From Victivallaceae bacterium (GTDB taxonomy: Bacteria > Verrucomicrobiota > Lentisphaeria > Victivallales > Victivallaceae), in NCBI GenBank assembly GCA_028717165.1, contig JAQUOK010000264.1, positions 1-5,414 on the forward strand: DNA of 5,414 nt. Direction: 5' to 3'. The notes below the pieces were generated by a model, which saw only the letters and a list, made by a program, of their open reading frames with translations, made no database searches and was not told where the DNA came from. Positions 1 to 5,414 of the stretch are shown here, piece after piece; the first letter of the stretch is position 1, and the number at the start of each line of letters is the position of its first letter. The translations under genes were made by a program, and so were the position numbers.

Positions 1-129
1 TACATCCTCGACAGTTTGGACTTCATGCCAGCTTTCATTGTCCTCGGAAAACTGATAGTCCAGTGACTGCCGGATGTACGCCTTGGTCTGCTCGGTCGTC
101 CAGTAGTTGCCTTCCCCGACCGGGGTCGG
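1..129 (-). CDS. In-frame continuation after the TAA: probable distal part of the same fibre gene (partial)
   Basis: After the TAA at 132-130 the same frame stays open for 43 codons to the left edge. It reads PTPVGEGNYW, then TTEQTKAYIRQSLDYQFSED, then NESWHEVQTVEDV. The composition is that of a real soluble protein, while one alternative frame is Arg-rich and the other ends in TGA. There is no ATG, GTG or TTG in this frame here, only one CTG (Leu23), so an independent gene start is not apparent. A Pro/Gly hinge and a module with FSEDNESWHEV-like sequence are what one expects after the GSAGMG end of the 166-aa ORF; from memory, similar sequence occurs in modular phage fibres just before collagen-like Gly-X-Y stretches. 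Its end is not visible. Confidence 0.6.
116..129 (-). other. Small GC-rich stem-loop directly after the TAA stop
   Basis: On the minus strand the sequence after TAA is CCGAC-CCCG-GTCGG, a perfect 5-bp stem with a 4-base loop starting immediately 3' of the stop. There is no U-tract after it, so it is not a Rho-independent terminator. It may be only a by-product of the Pro-Thr-Pro-Val-Gly codons. Confidence 0.4.
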
Positions 130-630
130 TTAACCCATTCCGGCGCTGCCGCGACGGTTGCGCACCGGCAAATCAAACTGTAGCACAAAAACGGGCTTAG
201 TCCGACCGGCGGCAAAACCGCAGAGTTCGACTCCCAGCGGAATGTCGTCCTTGCCGGAAATGGCTTCGCCGAGTTCGACGGTATCGGTTTCCAGCAAGGG
301 AATGCGGATTTCCGTATAGGCTTTTTCCTCGTCGGTACCGGCATTGAGTATCCCGGAAATCACGGTGATATTTTCGTTATCCGCCCGGAGCTTAGGAACG
401 GTGGCCGTGTTCCAGTCGTTGTCCAGCAGGCAGTCCCAGGAAACGAATGCGCTCAACTGTTCAAACGGATAGGCGTCGCCGTCGCGCAGCACCCGCAAAC
501 ACAAAAGCGCCTCCACCCCGCGGGTGATCGCTTTGCTGACGGAAGTACTCTGCCCGTACTCGTCAACGATCTCCCCGACGGTGGAATCGGCTTTGACGTA
601 TAAAATTATCTGTTGTAAATCTTCAAACAT
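130..630 (-). CDS. Probable tail fibre or adhesin N-terminal domain, apparently cut by an in-frame TAA (166 aa)
   Basis: This looks like the virion-attachment domain of a tail fibre or baseplate adhesin; no named family is recognised. The N-terminus is helix and strand (MFEDLQQIILYVKADSTVGE), followed by beta-rich sequence with FVSWDCLLDNDWNTATVPKL (62-81) and LCGFAAGRTKPVFVLQFDLP (136-155). Residues 156-166 turn basic and then Gly/Ser-rich (VRNRRGSAGMG), like a hinge leading to a further module. Cysteines at 44, 67 and 137 are spaced without a metal-site pattern. It is last in the visible operon, overlaps the VWA-like gene by 8 nt and has a strong ribosome binding site. The odd point is the stop: TAA at 132-130 falls in the hinge, and the same frame continues with protein-like sequence to the window edge. 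The entry may therefore be the N-terminal piece of a longer gene broken by a nonsense change, a complete short protein, or a readthrough product. Confidence 0.8.
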   Translation of the reverse strand: MFEDLQQIILYVKADSTVGEIVDEYGQSTSVSKAITRGVEALLCLRVLRDGDAYPFEQLSAFVSWDCLLDNDWNTATVPKLRADNENITVISGILNAGTDEEKAYTEIRIPLLETDTVELGEAISGKDDIPLGVELCGFAAGRTKPVFVLQFDLPVRNRRGSAGMG

Positions 631-1513
631 TGTCTTCCTCTTTGAATTCGAAATTGAAGCTCAACTGGTCGATGTATTCCTTGGTCCAGATGAGCCACGC
701 TTCATTCCCGGCGGCACGCTCAACCAAGCGGGATGCGGGATAAAATTCGTTGATGTAGGCGACGAAATTATCGTAGGCCGGTTGAATGGTGCTCATACTC
801 ATTGAACCGGACGTATCGACGAACAACCCGATAGTGTACTTCGTCGCGAAATACTGCGATTTCAGCGTGTTCAACGCCATGACAAACGGCGACATGGAAT
901 TGCATGGATCGCGGTCGCAGGAATAGTAAAGCACGTTCGACGGCCTCCCGGAACTCCCGAAAATCTGCCCGGAATTACCGCCGCCCGGCTGGATGACCGC
1001 CGTGTAAAAACCGATGGCCTCCTCGAACATCGCCTTGTGGTTATCATAGGTGGTTCCCGATGTGTAGCCGGACTCGGCTTCGTCGATCCAGGTGATCGAA
1101 ATTATATTCTCTTTTTTGCGGAGGTAATTGACGATCCGGAACATCTGTTTGAGCCATTTTGCCGAGAGAAAATAAGGATTCGGCTCCAGCCGTTCATCCT
1201 CCTCCAGCGCCGCCAGCAAGTCGGTTTCAGTCCATAATCTGGCATCGCTTTGGGTCCAGTTGCGGTACCACGGGATCAGTTCGGTAACCGCCTCATGCAT
1301 CCGGCGTTCCATGACTTTGTAATCCTCAGTAGGATTGAAGTCCTCCAGCATCGGTTCCAATGCCGAAGGCATATCCGACGTGTCCGAGTCCGGAAACAGG
1401 TACTCGATCCGCTCCCGGATCGCCTCGTAAAGTTCATAGCCATTGATCGAGGGCAAGGCCAGGATCGGCAGTCCGGTCCAGTCGCTCCATGCTGTGGGTT
1501 TCGTGATAGCCAT
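623..1513 (-). CDS. Phage tail-region protein with C-terminal VWA-like metal-site motif (296 aa)
   Basis: The protein appears to have three parts. A helical N-terminal part (about 20-135) includes GYELYEAIRERIEYLF and an acidic stretch. A middle part (about 136-225) has a Gly/Ser-rich loop (PGGGNSGQIFGSSGRP, 176-191) and a Cys pair C199/C204. A C-terminal part opens with a hydrophobic strand and the motif FVDTSGSMS at 231-239. D233, S235 and S237 fit the DxSxS signature of the von Willebrand factor A (VWA) metal-ion-dependent adhesion site. Only about 64 residues follow it, against 150 or more in a full VWA domain, and I see no clear third (Asp) metal motif, so the fold may be minimal or divergent. 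The start is the TAATG overlap with the upstream gene, preceded by CAGGT at suitable spacing. It probably sits in the tail tip or baseplate, where a metal-dependent contact with a protein or surface ligand is plausible but inferred. Confidence 0.85.
   Translation of the reverse strand: MAITKPTAWSDWTGLPILALPSINGYELYEAIRERIEYLFPDSDTSDMPSALEPMLEDFNPTEDYKVMERRMHEAVTELIPWYRNWTQSDARLWTETDLLAALEEDERLEPNPYFLSAKWLKQMFRIVNYLRKKENIISITWIDEAESGYTSGTTYDNHKAMFEEAIGFYTAVIQPGGGNSGQIFGSSGRPSNVLYYSCDRDPCNSMSPFVMALNTLKSQYFATKYTIGLFVDTSGSMSMSTIQPAYDNFVAYINEFYPASRLVERAAGNEAWLIWTKEYIDQLSFNFEFKEEDNV
635..643 (-). promoter_or_regulatory. Ribosome binding site of the 166-aa gene
   Basis: On the minus strand the site reads AAAGAGGAA, ending four bases before the ATG at 630, with the AGAGGA core a few bases further up. 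It is the clearest Shine-Dalgarno among the overlapping genes and lies inside the 3' end of the VWA-like gene. It supports the start at 630 despite the 8-nt overlap, ATGTTTGA. Confidence 0.7.
803..817 (-). other. DTSGS metal-ion-dependent adhesion site motif
   Basis: The minus strand encodes Asp-Thr-Ser-Gly-Ser, residues 233-237 of the 296-aa protein, right after a hydrophobic strand (YTIGLFV) and before a predicted helix (STIQPAYDNFVAYINEF). Strand, DxSxS loop, then helix is the layout around the metal site of VWA domains. Metal binding itself cannot be shown from sequence. Confidence 0.75.
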
Positions 1514-2412
1514 TATGAATACCTGTTGTTGTAAATAATTCCGTTATTCCAGATCTGGACGATCTCGCCCATGACTTTTTCCTCGGAATTCCATTTGACC
1601 ACGCCCAGCAAGGCGGTGAATTTCTCGGCGGTAAATTCCGGGAATGATGTTTCTGCTTTTATTTCGGCAGTCCATTCATCGTCGGCATAAACCGCCTCGA
1701 AAACGATGTATGACTCGGCGGTAATGGAGAGAGTTTTTTCCGGGACAGTTATCTTGTCGATTCCCGACACAAAAATGCCGCAGTCTCCGCCTCCCAGCGT
1801 ATCGCTGCCGTCGATGATCTTGATGGAATTTTCATTGTCCTCATCGGCGGTCAGCCGGAAAAAGCCGCTGTAGTTGTTGCCGCCGGAACCGCCTCCGCCA
1901 AGCTGCAATAACGCCCACTTTTCCCCGGTTCCTGATTCTTTCCAGAGGATTCTGCCGACGCCGCTGCTCGTTGAAACCAGTTCACTCGCGTCCAGTTTGG
2001 CGTACTCATGCGACTCATTGCCGATATTGATTTTTGCCGGGGTAACGCCCAGCAGCAGCGCCTTGCCGATTTTTTCCAATTCGAGCGGTGTTTGCAGGAT
2101 CGCGAACGGCATATCCTTATTGTCGGCGGAGACTTTTTTCCCGGAAAATACCGGCACCCGGCTTTTGAATTCCTGTTCTTTTTCATCGTCATCCGGCTGG
2201 ATTATCAGGTCGTCCAGGATTACCGGGGAAAACTGTTCCAGCAGTTCCCCGCTGTCATTCTGAACTAGGACAATCCCGGTTTTTGCATTACCGCGTAACG
2301 CCCCGGAACCCAGACTCATCTGGGTGTTTTTATAATGGTTCGCCGCATCAATAAAGGTGTTCCAGGTGGAAGCCTTGACTTTGAACGTTTCACCGGTTAT
2401 TACTTTTTTCAT
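1513..2412 (-). CDS. Putative two-domain phage tail or baseplate protein with glycine linker (299 aa)
   Basis: The function is not recognised. Residues 1-171 form one domain, starting with a helix (FKVKASTWNTFIDAANHY, 10-27) and continuing in strands; segments such as GIVLVQNDSGELLEQFSPVI (46-65) and the closing GEKWALLQLG (163-172) look like a compact beta fold. A flexible GGGGSGG linker at 172-178 leads to a second, beta-rich domain (about 181-299) opening with GFFRLTADEDNENSIKIIDG and holding a single Cys at 211. A domain, flexible linker, domain layout is common in tail fibre and baseplate proteins that display a binding module, but no binding residues can be assigned. The start is supported by the ATGA overlap with the upstream gene; its own Shine-Dalgarno is weak (GGGAA), so translation probably depends on coupling. 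The TAA stop shares one base with the next ATG (TAATG). There is no signal peptide or transmembrane segment. Confidence 0.85.
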   Translation of the reverse strand: MKKVITGETFKVKASTWNTFIDAANHYKNTQMSLGSGALRGNAKTGIVLVQNDSGELLEQFSPVILDDLIIQPDDDEKEQEFKSRVPVFSGKKVSADNKDMPFAILQTPLELEKIGKALLLGVTPAKINIGNESHEYAKLDASELVSTSSGVGRILWKESGTGEKWALLQLGGGGSGGNNYSGFFRLTADEDNENSIKIIDGSDTLGGGDCGIFVSGIDKITVPEKTLSITAESYIVFEAVYADDEWTAEIKAETSFPEFTAEKFTALLGVVKWNSEEKVMGEIVQIWNNGIIYNNRYS

Positions 2413-3233
2413 TTGCCGATTCCCAGGTTGCCAAAATCTTTTCTCTCGTATACTTTTTCGACATAGGCCGCGATCGGTTTTTTGACCAAGGTTTTCTTGT
2501 CTTTTACGTCATCTGCATAGCGTACCCAGAGGTAATCCCAGCCCTTTTTCTCGGTGACGGTCAGATCGCCGACCTTGATGTTTTTACGGTTCGCCGATAC
2601 CGCGAACTTGTAAGTGACTTCCCAGAGATTGCTGCTGGAATCCCCGCGCCGCGAACCGCTCGCTCCCAGGAACAGCACTTCTCCCTCGGAATAGCCCTTA
2701 AACGTGCCGTTATTGACGCTCCCGGTCAGTTCCCCGATGGTTTTCTTGTACTTGGTCGTCACCTTGCCGGGTTTCAGGTAGTGGGTTTCCGAAAAATTCA
2801 TTACCGGCATGGTGACGTCCACGCCCTTGACGTCTTCTCCGTCATAGCCGATGGCCCCGCTGTAATCCGGAGCCGTGGACGGATATTTTGCCACAGTGGA
2901 CAATGACTGCGTCAGGTGCTGCGTCCCGCCCCCGGTATCGAACGAATAAACCGGATCGGAATCATCATCGCTTGAACTGTTGGTTTCATCGAATCCGGCC
3001 TTGTACTGCGCCGTAACCTTGAATACATTCGAACTGATCCGTTCGTCGATCTCGATAGATTCGAGCGGAATGTCGTTATAGCTTTCCGGCACGTTTTCAT
3101 AGGCAAACGCAATCGCCGCGTCCTCGTCATCCGCCTCAAAAACGAAGTACGGGATTTCGGCGGTCGTGTAATTGCCGTCATCATCGATTGCCTGGGTCCG
3201 GTCGAAAAACGCCGGTTCGATCTTTGTCGCCAT
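2409..3233 (-). CDS. Uncharacterised phage tail protein next to the tape measure (274 aa)
   Basis: I cannot name a characterised family. The N-terminal 80 residues read as alternating strands (EIPYFVFEADDEDAAIAFAY, then FKVTAQYKAGF). An acidic, Ser-rich spacer follows near 86-94 (SSSDDDSDP). The rest looks like a beta-rich core with TGGGTQHLTQSLSTVAKY near 100-117, a Phe-Ser-Glu-Thr-His turn near 147-151, and GEVLFLGASGSRRG near 184-197. The C-terminus is Lys-rich. From memory, the GTQH and GEVLFLGASG segments recur in unannotated proteins beside tape measure genes of Planctomycetes/Lentisphaerae prophages; this is unverified. No signal peptide or membrane helix is seen. The position directly after the tape measure is where a distal tail protein usually lies, so a tail-tip structural role is likely but inferred. 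Its TGA stop overlaps the next start as ATGA. Confidence 0.85.
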   Translation of the reverse strand: MATKIEPAFFDRTQAIDDDGNYTTAEIPYFVFEADDEDAAIAFAYENVPESYNDIPLESIEIDERISSNVFKVTAQYKAGFDETNSSSDDDSDPVYSFDTGGGTQHLTQSLSTVAKYPSTAPDYSGAIGYDGEDVKGVDVTMPVMNFSETHYLKPGKVTTKYKKTIGELTGSVNNGTFKGYSEGEVLFLGASGSRRGDSSSNLWEVTYKFAVSANRKNIKVGDLTVTEKKGWDYLWVRYADDVKDKKTLVKKPIAAYVEKVYERKDFGNLGIGK

Positions 3234-3236
3234 AGT

Positions 3237-3245
3237 TCACCTTTA
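3237..3245 (-). promoter_or_regulatory. Ribosome binding site of the 274-aa gene, overlapping the tape measure stop
   Basis: Read on the minus strand the site is TAAAGGTGA followed by ACT and ATG. The AAGGTG Shine-Dalgarno core sits at normal spacing and shares bases with the TAA stop of the tape measure gene. It supports the start at 3233 and suggests that ribosomes ending the tape measure gene reinitiate on the next one. Confidence 0.7.
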
Positions 3246-5414
3246 TTCAAAAGTCAGCTCGCTGGAGCTGTTTTCTTTCAGAAGCTGATTAGTTTTCTTT
3301 GTGTTTTTCTTGATATCCTCGGTCGCGGCGGCCGTACGTTCAGCGGCGGTGCCGGAAGATAACGACCGCGTTGCCTGAGCGTAAAACGAACCCCGCACCT
3401 GGACTTTCGCCTGCGCCGCCGCTACCGTGCTGCCGGCGTTTTTCAGCTTGTCCTTCGCGTCTTGTACCGGGCCGGATTCCGGCTTTTTCGTTTCCGCTTT
3501 TTTGTTCTTTGCCTCGGAAATTGCCGCTTCCCATTCCTTGCGGGCGTCGGTCAATGCCTGCCGGGATTTGGAGAGTTCCTCGGCATACCGCGCGTTATGC
3601 TGCTTCAGGTCGTCCGCCATTTGCTGCCCGATGGCGTCCTGTTCAATCTGTCGGCGCTGCTCGATCTGTGATTTCTGTTTTTGGGAATCGGCGTCGATCT
3701 GGTTATAGGCCGCGTCTTCTCCGGCGTTTTTCTTTGCCGCTTCGGCGTCTATTTTGGATTTTTCCGCCTCAACGTCGATGGAATCATCGAACATGCCTTT
3801 GATGTCGAGCCATTTTTTCGCCAGCCAGGCAAAAGTGCTGTTCCAGGCTTTCATGATTGCGCCGGTAAACCCGATCCAGAACTTTTTCAGAAAGCCGACT
3901 ACACTCACCCAGGCGGACTTGAGGCTCGCCCAGGAGTCGGTGATGATGCTCAACGTCCCGTAAAACGTCTCCAAAGTCGCAGTCATGAATGCCTGTTTGA
4001 AGCTGATCCAGTAGCCTAAAAGCACACTTATTCCCTTCTGCCAGGCGACCTGCAAACTCAGCCAGAGTATCCTTGCCGCCAGCGAATAGTCACCGGAAGC
4101 CAGCGCCGCTTTGATGCCGTCAAACGCCGTGCAGGCAAACTGCTTGAGCTGGGCGAATTTCGCCCCGAACCAGTCGATAACTTTGCCGATAACGCCGCTT
4201 TGAACGAGGAAGGTTGCCCCAACCGCCGCTACTGCCGCCGCTACCAGCCACCAGACGGAAATACTGGCGGTCAAAACCGAAACGATGACGCCGATTGTCC
4301 CGAACACAAAACTGATCGCGCCGGTAAACACAGAAATAATTGAAACCAGCCCGCTGATGGCGAACGACAGCGTCCCGGCAATCGCGCCTAAAGTCAGCAG
4401 TCCGCCCGCGATCAGCGCCACAACTCCGACGACTTTTGCCGCCGTCACCACCAGTTTTTTGTTGTTCCGGATAAATGTGGTCATGGATTTGGCAACCGTC
4501 ATGAACACATTTGCCGCTTTACGCAAATCATCGGCCAGCGCCTCGCCAAGTACCGACAAAGCCAGCATTCCCGCCTGCTTGAGCCGGGCAAAAGACATTG
4601 AGAGTGTCTTTGCCATCTTGGCGTGGGCTTCCTCGGTCGCTCCGGCGCGATTCTTCATGGTCTCAACATCAGATGAAAAACCTTCCATGTTCCGGAGTGC
4701 CGGAAGGACACCGCGCAGCGCCCGGATATTCGGAAAAAGCTTGCTGACCGCGTCGGGCGGAAGTTTGCTGATTTTTTTGAAGATACCTTCCAGGCCTTCT
4801 GACTTGATCGCCGCGGAACTCATCTCGAATCCCAGCTTCCGGGCATACGTTGCCGCCTCGTCTGACGGTTTGAGGAAGGTCGAAATAATCGCGTTCAGAG
4901 CCGTAACGGCGTTTTCGGTTTTCACCCCGTTCCGGGTCATGGTCGCAATCGCCCCGCCAAGTTCCTCCAGGGGAACCCCGGCGCTGGCGGCGGTAGTCGC
5001 CACCATCCCGATACTTGGAGCCAGTTCCGCAAAGGTGGTTTTGCCTTTTTTGACCGTCTTGAATAGGAGATCGGAGACGCTTTCCGCATGATCCGCGCCC
5101 AATCCGTAGGCGTTGAGGATGGTGGTAATCGCGTCAGCCGCTATCCCGGTATCGGTAATTCCCGCTCTTGCCGCCTTTGCCGAAACCGCCAGCACATCCA
5201 GCGCCTTGGCCGGATCGATAGAAGCCGAAAGGATGTCGTACAGACCTTTCGCCAGCGTATCGGTGCCTTCACCGAACTCGACCGACATTTTCCGGATGCC
5301 GTCAGTATAGGCGTCCATATACTTGGCCGGTTCATCCAACATCGTCGAAACGTTAGCCATCTGCTGTTCAAAATCGGCAAAGGTCTTGGCCCCCGCGGCA
5401 AACGGCATCGCCAG
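3243..5414 (-). CDS. Phage tail tape measure protein, TP901 family (5' end outside window)
   Basis: This protein sets tail length during assembly and probably helps DNA pass the cell envelope. The frame is open to the right edge: two codons (Leu-Ala) precede the first visible Met at 5408, so the true start lies outside the window. Numbering from that Met (721 residues), the N-terminal part to about 200 matches the TP901 tape-measure domain, with FADFEQQMANVSTML near 10-24, a run of helices, and the TAASAGVPLEELGGAIATMT-type segment near 139-158. Residues about 319-407 form a hydrophobic block fit for several membrane helices. Residues 449-533 carry Trp repeats. Residues about 545-710 are Lys/Glu/Gln/Ala-rich and probably coiled coil, ending in the Thr/Lys-rich ATEDIKKNTKKTNQLLKE segment common at tape measure C-termini. 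Visible length would span roughly 110 nm at the usual 0.15 nm per residue (inference). The family call is firm; only the start is missing. Confidence 0.95.
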   Translation of the reverse strand: MAMPFAAGAKTFADFEQQMANVSTMLDEPAKYMDAYTDGIRKMSVEFGEGTDTLAKGLYDILSASIDPAKALDVLAVSAKAARAGITDTGIAADAITTILNAYGLGADHAESVSDLLFKTVKKGKTTFAELAPSIGMVATTAASAGVPLEELGGAIATMTRNGVKTENAVTALNAIISTFLKPSDEAATYARKLGFEMSSAAIKSEGLEGIFKKISKLPPDAVSKLFPNIRALRGVLPALRNMEGFSSDVETMKNRAGATEEAHAKMAKTLSMSFARLKQAGMLALSVLGEALADDLRKAANVFMTVAKSMTTFIRNNKKLVVTAAKVVGVVALIAGGLLTLGAIAGTLSFAISGLVSIISVFTGAISFVFGTIGVIVSVLTASISVWWLVAAAVAAVGATFLVQSGVIGKVIDWFGAKFAQLKQFACTAFDGIKAALASGDYSLAARILWLSLQVAWQKGISVLLGYWISFKQAFMTATLETFYGTLSIITDSWASLKSAWVSVVGFLKKFWIGFTGAIMKAWNSTFAWLAKKWLDIKGMFDDSIDVEAEKSKIDAEAAKKNAGEDAAYNQIDADSQKQKSQIEQRRQIEQDAIGQQMADDLKQHNARYAEELSKSRQALTDARKEWEAAISEAKNKKAETKKPESGPVQDAKDKLKNAGSTVAAAQAKVQVRGSFYAQATRSLSSGTAAERTAAATEDIKKNTKKTNQLLKENSSSELTFE
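3810..4043 (-). repeat. 11-residue tryptophan repeats inside the tape measure protein
   Basis: In the tape measure protein, numbered from Met at 5408, Trp occurs at residues 456, 467, 500, 511, 522 and 533. These all fall on one 11-residue grid; the two skipped grid positions, 478 and 489, hold Thr and Ile. Further Trp at 449, 493 and 528 lie off the grid. Hendecad units with Trp and Phe at fixed positions are known in siphophage tape measure proteins and are thought to form the extended helical ruler. The repeat is visible only in the protein, with no obvious DNA-level duplication. Confidence 0.8.

Noticed and set aside
1..35. Possible new gene starting at an ATG near position 35 on the minus strand (GAGGACAATG)
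   Set aside because: The Shine-Dalgarno-like GAGG is too close to the ATG, the frame reads a Lys/Arg/Met-rich string to the edge, and the frame continuing from the 166-aa gene is far more protein-like there.
1..630. Recoding of TAA as a sense codon in this phage
   Set aside because: TAA also ends the tape measure gene, exactly at the next ribosome binding site, and the 299-aa gene in a TAATG junction. TAA therefore works as a stop here and only local readthrough or mutation remains possible.
1874..2263. Plus-strand ORF of 129 codons opposite the 299-aa gene
   Set aside because: The translation is a Ser/Pro/Leu-rich low-complexity product of reading the opposite strand, and the minus-strand gene is backed by overlaps at both ends.
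2912..3250. Minus-strand ORF of 112 codons, frame-shifted over the start of the 274-aa gene
   Set aside because: It is Arg/Ser/Thr-rich shadow sequence, and its start falls before the clear Shine-Dalgarno that serves the 274-aa frame.
4285..5091. Long plus-strand ORF of 268 codons antisense to the tape measure gene
   Set aside because: It lies wholly within the TP901 domain coding region, whose codon bias and few Leu/Ser codons leave the opposite strand open. The translation is Ala/Ser/Pro/Ile-rich and without a convincing domain, and the sense strand is strongly supported by family match.

Overview
The window is a compact block of phage (or prophage) tail genes, all read from the minus strand, so transcription runs from high to low coordinates. 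No host genes, RNA genes, insertion sequences, CRISPR arrays or attachment sites are visible. There is no intergenic space large enough for a promoter or terminator. Base composition looks balanced to slightly GC-rich. The anchor is a large TP901-type tail tape measure protein (TMP), whose 5' end lies beyond the right edge. Host assignment is uncertain. The four proteins after the tape measure resemble, from memory only, uncharacterised proteins next to tape measure genes in (pro)phages of the Planctomycetes/Lentisphaerae group, for example Victivallis-like bacteria. This is a weak suggestion, not a result.

Layout in transcription order: (1) the tape measure protein, 5414-3243, with a TP901 domain, a hydrophobic membrane-like block, tryptophan repeats spaced 11 residues apart, and a charged C-terminal coiled coil. 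(2) A 274-aa tail protein of unknown function, 3233-2409. (3) A 299-aa two-domain protein with a glycine linker, 2412-1513. (4) A 296-aa protein ending in a short von Willebrand A-like segment with a DxSGS metal-site motif, 1513-623. (5) A 166-aa probable fibre or adhesin base domain, 630-130. (6) Forty-three further codons in the same frame as (5) but after its TAA stop, 129-1, running off the left edge.

Genes 2 to 5 are joined by 4-nt (ATGA), 1-nt (TAATG) and 8-nt overlaps, and the ribosome binding site of gene 2 overlaps the tape measure stop. This is a single translationally coupled tail operon. By position the genes after the tape measure should encode the tail tip, baseplate and receptor-binding apparatus, yet none is recognisable as a classical Dit, Tal or lambda J-type protein. 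The two main points of interest are the VWA-like metal-site motif in a structural phage gene and the in-frame stop that appears to split a fibre gene at its hinge.
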